Part shown: positions 43,115 through 51,469 of the stretch, one piece after another | Layout of the letters: each line of letters begins with the position of its first letter | How positions within the stretch are numbered: the stretch's first letter is position 1 | NCBI GenBank assembly: GCA_964538615.1 | Contig: CAZIGK010000007.1 | Coordinates: forward strand, 29,638 to 93,637 | Origin: CAZIGK01 sp964538615 | Lineage (GTDB): Bacteria > Pseudomonadota > Alphaproteobacteria > Rickettsiales > RI-342 | Length of the DNA: 64,000 bases | Reading direction: 5' to 3' | The notes under the pieces: generated by a model | The model's input: only the letters and a program-made list of their open reading frames with translations | Told to the model about the DNA's origin: nothing | Database searches by the model: none | Program-made: the position numbers and the translations under genes

Positions 43115-43672
43115 ATGTGGATGGGAAATCAGAATACTATGGGTGTTAGCGAAACCACACCGCCAGTTTCTGCACAGGCGGTGGATATGAATGCCAGTTC
43201 GATTGAAGTGGAAACCCGCTTTGGTAAAGCCACGATTTACCCGGCCAGAGCGATTCAGTTCCGTAATGGGTTGCTGGGGTTTGAAGGATTGGATCGTTTC
43301 TGCCTGACAGAGTTCCCCATGCAGCGTATGCAGCATTTTAAGCTTTTGCAGTCATTGGACGACAAAGATTTGTCCTTTATTACCCTGCCATTGGCGATTC
43401 ATAATGACTTTATTGCGGCAGAAGATGTGCTGGATGCAGCCAAGAGCCTGTCTATACCCACGGAGCATCTGGCGGTTTTGCTGATTGTATCGGTGCATCG
43501 GCGGGTGAATGTCGTGAATCTTTCCGTCAATGCACGGGCACCGTTGCTGGTGGATGTGGATCGGAAAGTGGCGTATCAGCATGTATTTGCCAACAACCGG
43601 TATGATATACGGCATCCGGTATCTTATGCAGATGGTACTTCTGCGAAGGCTGCCGTGCCAAGTGCATCATAA
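43115..43672 (+). CDS. fliW: Flagellar assembly factor FliW
   Basis: 185 residues from ATG 43115 (AAGGAG 9 bases upstream). FliW core: EVETRFGKATIYPARAIQFR, NGLLGFEGLDRFCLTEFP, DKDLSFITLPLAIHNDF, and LLIVSVHRRVNVVNLSVNAR. VDVDRKVAYQHVFANNRYDI ends the fold. FliW binds flagellin and antagonises CsrA in Bacillus and Campylobacter. It is unusual beside flgL in Alphaproteobacteria, where FlaF/FlbT handle flagellin. No csrA is seen here. An N-terminal extension of about 28 residues (Thr/Pro/Val-rich) is atypical. Confidence 0.92.
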   Translation: MWMGNQNTMGVSETTPPVSAQAVDMNASSIEVETRFGKATIYPARAIQFRNGLLGFEGLDRFCLTEFPMQRMQHFKLLQSLDDKDLSFITLPLAIHNDFIAAEDVLDAAKSLSIPTEHLAVLLIVSVHRRVNVVNLSVNARAPLLVDVDRKVAYQHVFANNRYDIRHPVSYADGTSAKAAVPSAS

Positions 43673-43682
43673 GCATACCCGT

Positions 43683-43736
43683 ACAGGCTCGCTTACAGGC
43701 CCGGTTACAGGCCCGGTTACAGGCCCGGTTACAGGC
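43683..43736 (+). repeat. 12-bp tandem repeat after fliW
   Basis: Four and a half copies of ACAGGCCCGGTT; the first is diverged (ACAGGCTCGCTT), the next three are identical. It starts 10 bases after the fliW stop. The remaining 243 bases up to the Flp gene hold a probable terminator and nothing else I can support. Confidence 0.9.
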
Positions 43737-43780
43737 ATGCCCCCTTGCTGGAAACGACTGGTGATGGGGCATGTTTTGTT
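43736..43780 (+). terminator. Probable terminator of the flagellar operon
   Basis: CATGCCCC and GGGGCATG pair across 22 bases and are followed by TTTTGTTT. It directly follows the tandem repeat. Confidence 0.5.
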
Positions 43781-43979
43781 TACAAAACGCGTGTGTTGAG
43801 CAAGGCATTCCGCAATAGAAGTCACCGGAGCATCGAACAGTCAGTCATTGTAGCAAAAAGCGATGGCGTGCAACGCGACTATCAGGAATAGGCTGTTTTT
43901 GCGTGGGATATGTCACGTGAAAGGCGCCTTACCCGCTCAGGATGACGACAAATCAACGGTTGAGTGGGAAAGATACACT

Positions 43980-44162
43980 CTAAAATAGCGTGCCCCAATC
44001 CGCCACTTGTTGTGCAGCATGTGCCAGCATCGCTTTCAATTCTGGCCCCATCGCATCCATTGCCCAAACAATCGTTGCGGTGGCGATGGCGGCAATAATG
44101 GCATATTCAACAGCTTGTGCGCCGGATTCTGATTGGAGAAAAGCCTGAGTATCTTTACGCAT
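43980..44162 (-). CDS. Flp/Fap-type pilin subunit
   Basis: 60 residues, the size of class IVb (Flp) pilins. LQSESGAQAVEYAIIAAIAT carries the processing site: Gly before the hydrophobic helix and Glu at +5 of the mature part (GAQAVEYA). The pilin is assembled by Tad machinery; no cpaA-F or tad gene is adjacent, so it is an orphan copy or its system is elsewhere. Minus strand, between the flagellar operon and fliB. Confidence 0.88.
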   Translation of the reverse strand: MRKDTQAFLQSESGAQAVEYAIIAAIATATIVWAMDAMGPELKAMLAHAAQQVADWGTLF

Positions 44163-44302
44163 ACGTAGTAGCCTTTACGCGGATAACATAATGCCATACT
44201 AACATAGTAACATGACAAAAAAACGAAGAAAGCATAAGATTGTGTCGTGACCAGATATTTCACGGTCTGCCATGTGATGGCGTGAGCTAACAGGAGTTCT
44301 GC

Positions 44303-45472
44303 ATGCAAAAAACAGCCTTGGTAAACGCGTTCCGTTGTCTGGCGGCGGATTGTCCGGATACCTGCTGCAAAGGCTGGGGGATGCAGGTGGATAAAGCGCA
44401 TGTTGAGCTGTACCGGCAGCAGGCGCCCGAATTGCTGGATGCCGTGACCCATGGTGAAGCAGAGCATATTATGCGTCGGGACACTACAACGGATTATTGC
44501 GTGAAATATGCCGGGGGATTGTGTAGCATTCATGCGCAATACGGAGAACAATTTCTGGGGGATGCCTGCCATTTATACCCTCGCTCTACCAAGCGATTGG
44601 GAGAGCATATGACCATGACCGCGGCTATGTCCTGTCCGGAGGTTGTGCGTTTGCATCTGACATTAGAGAAACCCACAGAATGGCAGACGGACGGCGAAGC
44701 AACACGCTTGCCGGAAAATTTGCGGGACTATACACCGGAGGGAATGTCGGCAGAGGATGCATGGCAGATTCACGAAAGCCTGTTACGCTATGGCGATGAC
44801 CCAGCCATCACCAGCAGGCTGTGGTTGGTTGCGCTGCATAATGTGGCGCGCTCTTTGCGCTGTCAACCACCGCAAAATTGGGCGGCAGCCACGGGTTTTT
44901 ATCTGCGGTCAGCGTCGCAGCTACGGGTGGAACCGGTCGTGGATGCGATGATGCCGTATCGACTGTTGCAGCTTTTTACCCTGTTGCTGCGTGCGGGTAG
45001 TGCAAGTATGAAGGCGCGCCTTACCCCCTTGCGAGATAAAATGGCGTTGTTGCTGCGTGTGACCCTTGATGAAGAAGACGCCAGCCTGACGTTGGATGGT
45101 ACCCCGGCACATTTACAAGCGGCTCTTCAGGCACGTTGGACAACGCTTGCAAATGCGGCTGATGTGGATGCATGGCTTAAACGTTGGGTTGCCGGAGAAA
45201 TACAGTGTTTTATGTATCCCCTGGGGGGGCTTGGTCAGGATGTGCTGGAGCGCACCCAGATATTGGCGGTGAAATATGCCCTGTTGCGTTTGGCGCTACA
45301 GGCGCAGATTGAGCCGGGAAAGGCGTTGTCGCAGGATGTGGTGATAGACGTGATGTATCAGTTAGCACGTTATCTGGATCACCTGTCGGATGCCACGTTG
45401 CTACTGAGTTTAATTCAGGATGCGGGATGGAATGCTGAAGGCGCCATGAACGGCCTGCTGCTGGGGGGGTGA
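44303..45472 (+). CDS. fliB: Flagellin lysine-N-methylase (FliB family)
   Basis: 389 residues. Cys-rich N-terminal half: NAFRCLAADCPDTCCKGW, DYCVKYAGGLCSIHAQYGE, FLGDACHLYPRSTKRLG and MSCPEVVRLHL. This spacing is that of FliB, which in Salmonella methylates surface lysines of flagellin and is thought to use an Fe-S cluster. The C-terminal half is helical and less conserved. AGGAG 8 bases before the ATG. It follows the flagellar cluster, which supports the assignment. No flagellin gene is in view. Confidence 0.9.
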   Translation: MQKTALVNAFRCLAADCPDTCCKGWGMQVDKAHVELYRQQAPELLDAVTHGEAEHIMRRDTTTDYCVKYAGGLCSIHAQYGEQFLGDACHLYPRSTKRLGEHMTMTAAMSCPEVVRLHLTLEKPTEWQTDGEATRLPENLRDYTPEGMSAEDAWQIHESLLRYGDDPAITSRLWLVALHNVARSLRCQPPQNWAAATGFYLRSASQLRVEPVVDAMMPYRLLQLFTLLLRAGSASMKARLTPLRDKMALLLRVTLDEEDASLTLDGTPAHLQAALQARWTTLANAADVDAWLKRWVAGEIQCFMYPLGGLGQDVLERTQILAVKYALLRLALQAQIEPGKALSQDVVIDVMYQLARYLDHLSDATLLLSLIQDAGWNAEGAMNGLLLGG

Positions 45473-45711
45473 GGGGGGGCTTGCTCTTTTGGGTTAGGTA
45501 TGCTGGTGTGCCCTATATATCACACAAGCCACTTTTTGATGCCGGGCATGCACCCACGCATTGCAATCAGGCACTGAGCAAGATAGCATAATAGTCGGAT
45601 AGGTGCATTTTGCATCGGTCTGGGGCGTCGAAACCCCTCAGCGTTAGCGGTCGTAGTGCGACCGATATCATAGCACTCCTCGGCTCTTTAGGGTCGGGGA
45701 GGTGTCATCGT

Positions 45712-45738
45712 ATGTTCAGGGTTTGCCTTTGCGGCTGA
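45712..45738 (+). CDS. Possible 8-codon leader peptide in the structured region
   Basis: ATG at 45712 opens MFRVCLCG and stops at TGA 45736-45738. GGGGAGG (45696-45702) lies 9 bases upstream, a very strong ribosome-binding site that is exactly the strand shared by the two competing stems. Two Cys codons in eight are notable. It may be chance. Confidence 0.25.
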   Translation: MFRVCLCG

Positions 45739-45790
45739 AGCCTAAAGGATGGCACGGACCTTTCTAATGCTAGGTTTTTCGAACTCCCCG

Positions 45791-45824
45791 ACCACCAGAG
45801 AGCTTTGTTACTTCTGGTGGTTTT
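45791..45824 (+). terminator. Terminator-like hairpin before the OMP gene
   Basis: ACCACCAGA and TCTGGTGGT (9 bp, 13-base loop) followed by TTTT, about 40 bases before the OMP start codon. The T-run is short. Confidence 0.45.
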
Positions 45825-45863
45825 CACGATTTTGTTCAAAACTTACCGAAAGGCTTTTCGACT

Positions 45864-46475
45864 ATGAAGAACTATATTATTTCCGGCTGTCTTTCCCTTA
45901 CTGCGCTGGCTCTTAGTAGTACTGCACAGGCGGCAGAACCCCACGATGTTTATGCCGGTATTACGGGTGGGTATAGTATGACCAATGCGGATGCAACGCT
46001 GACGGGCTTTCTGCCGTTTGATGTAGAGCCAAAAGGTTGGGACGCAGGGTTAGTTATTGGTTATCGTCATATTATGCCAAATAAGGTGTTCCTAGGCATT
46101 GAAGGCGAGTATGTCTGGTCTAATGCAGATGATAATCTTGCAGGCGTTTTGGAATATGAGAAAAAAAATTCCTACGGTATTTACTTTAAGCCGGGCTACC
46201 AAGTGACAGATAAACTGGATGTTTTTGGAACATTAGGATACCGTTGGAATGAGTATGAAGCGACTGTTGTTGGATTCGGCAGTGATGAAGACACGCTGGG
46301 AGGTTGGACGCTTGGTGCTGGCGCAGAATGGCATTTTACTCCGATGATAGGTGTGTCTGCTGAGTATCAGTATGTAGGGTTGGAAAAGAAAAGCTATGAC
46401 TATGGAGGAGGGACGACATTGAATTACGATGGAAATGAAAATGTCATTAAAACCGCACTGAAGTTTCATTTTTAG
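45864..46475 (+). CDS. Outer-membrane beta-barrel protein (OmpA-like/OMP_b-brl)
   Basis: 203 residues. A signal peptide (MKNYIISGCLSLTALALSS, then TAQAAE) precedes a barrel of eight alternating strands, for example WDAGLVIGYRHIMP, VFLGIEGEYVW, SYGIYFKPGYQVTDKLDVFG and GWTLGAGAEWHFTP. It ends in TALKFHF, with the aromatic C-terminus needed for BAM recognition. G+C is lower than in the neighbours. AAAGG before the ATG is inside a 5-bp hairpin (CGAAA/TTTCG). The function may be adhesion or envelope structure; not determined. Confidence 0.9.
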   Translation: MKNYIISGCLSLTALALSSTAQAAEPHDVYAGITGGYSMTNADATLTGFLPFDVEPKGWDAGLVIGYRHIMPNKVFLGIEGEYVWSNADDNLAGVLEYEKKNSYGIYFKPGYQVTDKLDVFGTLGYRWNEYEATVVGFGSDEDTLGGWTLGAGAEWHFTPMIGVSAEYQYVGLEKKSYDYGGGTTLNYDGNENVIKTALKFHF

Positions 46476-46520
46476 TGCGCCGAGCCATGTTTCTTTTTTT
46501 CGACCTTTTATGATTACTTG

Positions 46521-46556
46521 CCCTGCTCATCCCTATAGTGAGCAGGGATTTTTTTT
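46521..46556 (+). terminator. Terminator of the OMP gene
   Basis: CCCTGCTCA and TGAGCAGGG form 9 bp around a 9-base loop, followed by eight T. It lies 46 bases after the stop. Confidence 0.9.
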
Positions 46557-46557
46557 C

Positions 46558-46793
46558 GTGGATGCCTGCCTTCGCAGGCATGACGAGATGTATTTAGGTC
46601 ATTGGGACAAGAAGCGAGCACAGGAGTGCGAGCCTTTGAGCCGAGCGTCAGCGAGAGGGCGAAGCCACGCCAACGGTTGTGTCATGCGCAGGCAAGCAGG
46701 CCTGCGCCAGCCTTGAGCCGCCCTCATTTGCGAGACAGTAGTCGAGCAAGGAGGGAATAAAATAACCGAATGGAGCCAAAGAGAAGATTTCCC
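46558..46793. repeat. Modular intergenic repeat, copy A
   Basis: Module 1 (46558-46706) starts GTGGATGCCTGCCTTCGCAG, contains GGGACAAGAAGCGAGCACAG, GAGTGCGAGCCTTTGAG and GCCACGCCAACGGTTGTGTC, and ends with GCAGGCAAGCAGGCCTGCG. Module 2 (46771-46793) is TGGAGCCAAAGAGAAGATTT, then CC. Both recur at 63833-64000 in the other order. Many parts are self-complementary (CCTGC..GCAGG). Short frames across it are not genes. Confidence 0.85.
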
Positions 46794-46795
46794 GA

Positions 46796-49700
46796 CTACG
46801 CAGTCGCTTTGTGTATGCCTTGCACTGGGGTGTCATTCAGTGGTTGTTCCAGCCGATGCAGCATCTCTTTGGGGCAGATTTGCCAGAAATGGTGTTTTTC
46901 CCATTCCCATTGCAGCAAAATATTATGTGCCCAGAGAGAATCGGTTTCCGCCACATGCTGTTCAATGAGGCTATGGAGCCTGCTTTCCCAATAATGGCTG
47001 CCGAGACGCTGGTGAATGATGGTTTCCGGGTTGAGTTTTTCCGGTAGTTTTTGATGTGGATCATAGAGAAACGCCATGCCGCCCGTCATACCAGCACCGA
47101 AGTTAATGCCGATATCCCCCAGAATGACCACGGTTCCTCCCGTCATATATTCGCAGCCATTGGTGCCACAGCCTTCCACCACGGCAGATGCACCGGAGTT
47201 GCGCACGGCGAAGCGTTCACCGGCTTGTCCGGCGGCGAATAAGAACCCTGCGGTTGCACCATACAGTACGGTATTGCCGATAATGGTGTTTTCCTGTGTC
47301 AATAGCACGGAAGACGGGCGAGGGCGCACCACAATGGTGGCACCGGATAAGCCTTTGCCCACGTAATCATTGGCATCGCCGATGACTTCAATTTTCAACC
47401 CTTGCACGCCAAATGCCCCCAATGATTGCCCGGCAGAGCCACGCAGCTTCAGGGTGATATGGCCGGTATGCAGCGTATTTTGCCCGTAATGGCGTACCAG
47501 ATGCGAAGAAAGCCGTGTGCCGATGGAGCGATGGGTATTGCTGATACCATAGGCCAGCTCTACTTTTTCTCCACCGGAAAGGGCGCGTTTTGCATCCTGC
47601 ATCATTTGTGCATCCAGCGTGGGGGGAACTTCATTGCGTCCTTGCATGCGGTAGCGTACCGGGCTGGCGCCGGGGTCAGCACGCACGAGCAGGGGAGCCA
47701 GATCCAGTGCATCCAGATCTTCATGTCCTTGTCCTATCTGTCGCAGCAGGTCAGTGCGACCAACAACCTCATCCAGCGAGCTATAACCAAGGGAGGCGAG
47801 AATTTCCCGCACTTCTTCTGCGATGAAGCTGAGTAGATTAATGACTTTTTCCACGGAGCCATCAAATTTTGCGCGGAGTTTTTCATCCTGCGTGCAAATG
47901 CCCACGGGGCAGGTGTTGCTGTGGCATTGACGTACCAGCAGACAACCCATGGCGACCAGCGACAGGGTGCCGATGGCGTATTCTTCGGCTCCCAGCATGG
48001 CGGCGATGACAATATCCCGTCCAGTGCGTAAGCCCCCATCCGTTTGCAGTTTTACCCGGTGCCGCAGGCCATTCAGGGTGAGGACCTGATTGGTTTCTGC
48101 CAGACCAATTTCCCAAGGCATGCCCGCATATTTTATGGAGGTCATGGGGCTGGCACCCGTGCCACCGGAATGGCCGGAGATGATAATCTTATCCGCCATG
48201 GCTTTCACCACACCGGCCGCGATGGTGCCGATGCCGGTATTGGATACCAGTTTGACGGAGACCAGGGCATCCGGATTGATTTGTTTCAGGTCGTAGATAA
48301 GCTGCGCCAGATCTTCAATAGAGTAAATATCATGGTGTGGTGGTGGGGAGATGAGCGTTACCCCCGGTGTGGCATGCCGCAGGCGGCCAATCAGTTCTGT
48401 CACTTTAAAGCCGGGTAACTGCCCACCTTCGCCGGGTTTGGCTCCTTGTGCGACTTTGATTTGAATTTCGCTGCAATGGTTGAGGTAGTCTGCGGTGACA
48501 CCAAAACGACCGGACGCCACCTGCTTGATGCTGGAATTGGCGTTATCCCCGTTGGGAAGTGGTTGGAAGCGGCGTGCGTCTTCACCCCCCTCACCGGAGT
48601 TGGAAGCCGCGCCGATGCGATTCATGGCAATGGCCAGTGTTTCGTGGGCTTCCGGGCTTAGGGCGCCCATGGACATAGCGGGAGCGATAAAGCGTTTGCG
48701 TATATCGGTAATGGATTCCACCTTATCCAGCGCAAGGGGCTGGCGGTCACTATCAAAACCCAATAAGTCCCGCAGTTGCATGGGGGGCTGGGCATAGACT
48801 TTTTCGGCATAATTCAGGTAGCTGCGGTATTTGCCAGAGGCGCAGGCTTCCTGTAGCAGGTGGATTAGGGTGCCATCATGGGCGTGGTGTTCTCCACCGC
48901 TGCGAATGCTGTAATATCCCCCGATAGGTAGCGAGAGAGTGGGGCTGTTAAAGGCCTGCTGATGCAATGCCAGCACACGGTTTTGAATGCCTTTCAACCC
49001 AATGCCGGAAATGCGGGAAGCAATGCCGGGGAAGTAACGCGCCACGAGTGCGCGGGACAAGCCAATGGCTTCAAAATTTTTGCCGCCACGGTACGAGCTG
49101 ATGATGGAAATACCCATCTTTGACATGATTTTTAACAGGCCGTCCGAAATGGCTTTTTTGTAGTTCAACAAAAGTTGTTCCAGAGAAAGCTGGCTAAGTA
49201 GCCCTGCTTTATGACGTTTCACCAGCGTGGCTTCCGCCAGCCATGCGTTAACGGCGGTGGCGCCCAGACCAATTAAGACAGCGAAGTGATGGGCATCTAG
49301 ACAATCTGAGGCGCGAACAATCAGTGAAGATTGTTTGCGTACACCGCGTTCGACCAGGTGCGTATGCACCGCACTGGCCGCCAGAATGGAGGGAATGGCG
49401 CAGCGTTCGGCATTCATGGATTCATCGGATAGAATAAAATCGGTGCGGCCTGCTTTAATACCGGCATCCACCGCCTTTAGCAGTTGGTTTAATCCCGCTT
49501 CCAGCAGGTTGCCTTTACCCTGCGCAGGGAAGGTCGCATCCAGCACGGTGATGGTTGTGGCAAGCTTCTGCTTCAGCGCGTCCATATCCGCATTTAGCAC
49601 GACCGGGGTTTTGAGCAACAGCAGGCCGCATTGCTCTGGATTTTCTTCCAGAATATTGCCACGGTTGCCGATGCGGGTGTAGAGCGACATGACTCCACGC

Positions 49701-51319
49701 TCCCGGATAGGGTCTATGGGCGGGTTGGTTACCTGACTGAAATGTTGCCGGAAAAAGGGAGCCAGCCCACGGTAATGTTTAGCCAACACAGCGATGGGAG
49801 TATCATCCCCCATGGAGCCAACGGCTTCTTTACCATCCCGTGCCATGGGGGTGAGGATGTGCTCCATATCCTCTCGTGTCAGGCCAGCGGCACGTTGTAG
49901 CCGGGTCATGGTGTCTTCCTGAATGCGGGAAGAGAACTCCGTGGCTGTGGCGGGAGGCACGTGCAGAAGTTCAACATTCTTTGCCCATTCCGCATAGGGC
50001 TGGCGTGCAGCCAGACGATCCAGCAGGGCAGGGTAGTCATAGAACTTGCCGTCTTCCAGATGCACAGCAATCATCTCGCCGGGGCCAAGTTTGCCATTTT
50101 TCAGTACCTCGGCATCTTTCACTGGTACCATGCCGGATTCGGAACCCACCAATAGCAGGCCATCGCTGGTGATGCTATAGCGCAAGGGGCGCAGGCCGCT
50201 TCGATCCAGCCCTGCTAATAGCCAGGTACCATCGGTGGCGGCCAGTGCTGCCGGGCCATCCCACGGTGCCATCACGCAGTTGGCATAATTGAACAGGCCT
50301 TTATGCTCCTCCGATAATTGCTGGCCGCGTGACCATGCGGGGGGAACCATAATGGCTTTGACCATGGGGAGTTCGCGTCCGGCACGAATCAGCAGTTCCA
50401 TCACCACATCCAGACAGCCGGTATCGGACAGGTTCCCCTGCACCACGGGCACAATATCTCCCATATGCTTGCCGAAAAGAGGGCTGGCGATATTGGCTTC
50501 ATGGCTTTTCATCCATGCGACATTGCCTTTGACGGTATTGATCTCGCCATTATGGGCGACAATACGGAAAGGTTGCGCCAATGGCCATACCGGTGCGGTA
50601 TTGGTGGAAAAACGCTGGTGGAAAATGGCAAAACGGCTGATGAAGCGTGTATCCTGCAGGTCAGGGTAAAAATCTTCCAATTGTTCTGCTTTAAACAAAC
50701 CTTTGTAGATAATGGAGCGGCAGGAGAGGGAGCAGATATAGAAATCCCGTACCGATTGCGCGTGTGCTTCTTTTTCTATGCGGCGGCGGATGAGGTAGAG
50801 GTTGCGTTCAAATTGTTCGGTGGCTTCGTTTTTTTTGCCGGAAAGGAGGATTTGCGCAATTTCGGGGCGGGTATTGTTGGCCTCTTCCCCGATGACTTCC
50901 GGGTTGACGGGCACTTGCCGCCAGCAAAGAATTTCGTAGCCGAGGCGTAAAATTTCCTGCTCCACCAGCGTGCGGCAACGTTCCTGCATGGCGAAATCAC
51001 GACGGGGGAGGAACAGCATGCCCACCGCATACGGGTGGTTGTTGGGAAGTTTTTTGCCATGGCGTTCCAGCTCGGAGCGAAAGAAGGCTTCCGGTAATTG
51101 CAGGTGGATACCCGCGCCATCCCCGGTTTTGCCGTCTGCATTCACTGCCCCCCGGTGCCAGACCGCTTTCAGGGCAGCAATGGCAGATTCCACCACCTGA
51201 CGGCGTGGCTGGCCATCCAGTGCGGCGATACAGCCGACGCCACAGGCATCGCGTTCATCTTCCGGGCGGTAGAGGCCGTGGGTTTGCAGGTGCGTTTGCA
51301 GGTGAGGTTGGTAGGTCAT
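46796..51319 (-). CDS. gltB: Glutamate synthase (NADPH) large subunit
   Basis: 1507 residues, full length. Makes glutamate from 2-oxoglutarate and glutamine-derived ammonia. The N-terminal Ntn amidotransferase starts at Cys26 (ERDACGVGCIAALDGQ) after a short propeptide. The central and FMN domains follow (GIGTIAAGVVKAMADKIIIS, GHSGGTGASPMTSIKYAG), then the 3Fe-4S loop LLVRQCHSNTCPVGICTQ and the C-terminal beta-helix (GYGxxG-like Gly repeats, CGTNGCEYMTGGTVVILG). The propeptide has a small LQTHLQTHG duplication. It is downstream of gltD with 213 bases between, which hold a repeat fragment. Its stop is 2 bases from copy A of the repeat. Confidence 0.98.
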   Translation of the reverse strand: MTYQPHLQTHLQTHGLYRPEDERDACGVGCIAALDGQPRRQVVESAIAALKAVWHRGAVNADGKTGDGAGIHLQLPEAFFRSELERHGKKLPNNHPYAVGMLFLPRRDFAMQERCRTLVEQEILRLGYEILCWRQVPVNPEVIGEEANNTRPEIAQILLSGKKNEATEQFERNLYLIRRRIEKEAHAQSVRDFYICSLSCRSIIYKGLFKAEQLEDFYPDLQDTRFISRFAIFHQRFSTNTAPVWPLAQPFRIVAHNGEINTVKGNVAWMKSHEANIASPLFGKHMGDIVPVVQGNLSDTGCLDVVMELLIRAGRELPMVKAIMVPPAWSRGQQLSEEHKGLFNYANCVMAPWDGPAALAATDGTWLLAGLDRSGLRPLRYSITSDGLLLVGSESGMVPVKDAEVLKNGKLGPGEMIAVHLEDGKFYDYPALLDRLAARQPYAEWAKNVELLHVPPATATEFSSRIQEDTMTRLQRAAGLTREDMEHILTPMARDGKEAVGSMGDDTPIAVLAKHYRGLAPFFRQHFSQVTNPPIDPIRERGVMSLYTRIGNRGNILEENPEQCGLLLLKTPVVLNADMDALKQKLATTITVLDATFPAQGKGNLLEAGLNQLLKAVDAGIKAGRTDFILSDESMNAERCAIPSILAASAVHTHLVERGVRKQSSLIVRASDCLDAHHFAVLIGLGATAVNAWLAEATLVKRHKAGLLSQLSLEQLLLNYKKAISDGLLKIMSKMGISIISSYRGGKNFEAIGLSRALVARYFPGIASRISGIGLKGIQNRVLALHQQAFNSPTLSLPIGGYYSIRSGGEHHAHDGTLIHLLQEACASGKYRSYLNYAEKVYAQPPMQLRDLLGFDSDRQPLALDKVESITDIRKRFIAPAMSMGALSPEAHETLAIAMNRIGAASNSGEGGEDARRFQPLPNGDNANSSIKQVASGRFGVTADYLNHCSEIQIKVAQGAKPGEGGQLPGFKVTELIGRLRHATPGVTLISPPPHHDIYSIEDLAQLIYDLKQINPDALVSVKLVSNTGIGTIAAGVVKAMADKIIISGHSGGTGASPMTSIKYAGMPWEIGLAETNQVLTLNGLRHRVKLQTDGGLRTGRDIVIAAMLGAEEYAIGTLSLVAMGCLLVRQCHSNTCPVGICTQDEKLRAKFDGSVEKVINLLSFIAEEVREILASLGYSSLDEVVGRTDLLRQIGQGHEDLDALDLAPLLVRADPGASPVRYRMQGRNEVPPTLDAQMMQDAKRALSGGEKVELAYGISNTHRSIGTRLSSHLVRHYGQNTLHTGHITLKLRGSAGQSLGAFGVQGLKIEVIGDANDYVGKGLSGATIVVRPRPSSVLLTQENTIIGNTVLYGATAGFLFAAGQAGERFAVRNSGASAVVEGCGTNGCEYMTGGTVVILGDIGINFGAGMTGGMAFLYDPHQKLPEKLNPETIIHQRLGSHYWESRLHSLIEQHVAETDSLWAHNILLQWEWEKHHFWQICPKEMLHRLEQPLNDTPVQGIHKATA

Positions 51320-51469
51320 GGTTTGCCTCCTGTCGATAGGGTCGCGTTATGCCCGCGCAGACGGGCGTTCACGTGTTTTGGTCGTAACTGTTTGGAACAA
51401 GTTGCTGAGGTATGGTTTTTGATCATAAAATGGATGGGTGTTTCAGGATGGCGGGTTTTGTTGTGCGGG

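Larger units (their letters stand above)
45622..45830 (+). ncRNA. Structured RNA region: leader of the OMP gene or stand-alone RNA
   Basis: In the 391-bp gap between fliB and the OMP gene, six hairpin-forming segments follow each other: GGGG/CCCC (45622-45637); CGGTCG/CGACCG (45648-45664); CTCCTCGGCTC-TTTA-GGGTCGGGGAG (45676-45701); CCTTT..GGC-TGAA-GCC..AAAGG (45726-45748); a long-range 10-bp stem GGTCGGGGAG (45692-45701) with CTCCCCGACC (45784-45793); and ACCACCAGA/TCTGGTGGT (45791-45821) followed by TTTT. The third and fifth elements use the same strand and exclude each other; the fifth and sixth share ACC. No Rfam-type family was recognised. The first 45473-45621 part of the gap is featureless. 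Confidence 0.5.

Noticed and set aside
43683..43736. CRISPR array
   Set aside because: The repeats are directly adjacent 12-mers without spacers and no cas genes are present.
45600..45825. 6S RNA, tmRNA, SRP RNA or RNase P RNA at this locus
   Set aside because: None of their conserved cores (for example GGAAGGAAGC for SRP, the tmRNA T-loop, or the RNase P GAGGAAAGTC) is present.
46510..46716. Small frames across the intergenic repeat
   Set aside because: They start in the OMP terminator and follow repeat sequence that also occurs at 63855-64000 without keeping the frame.
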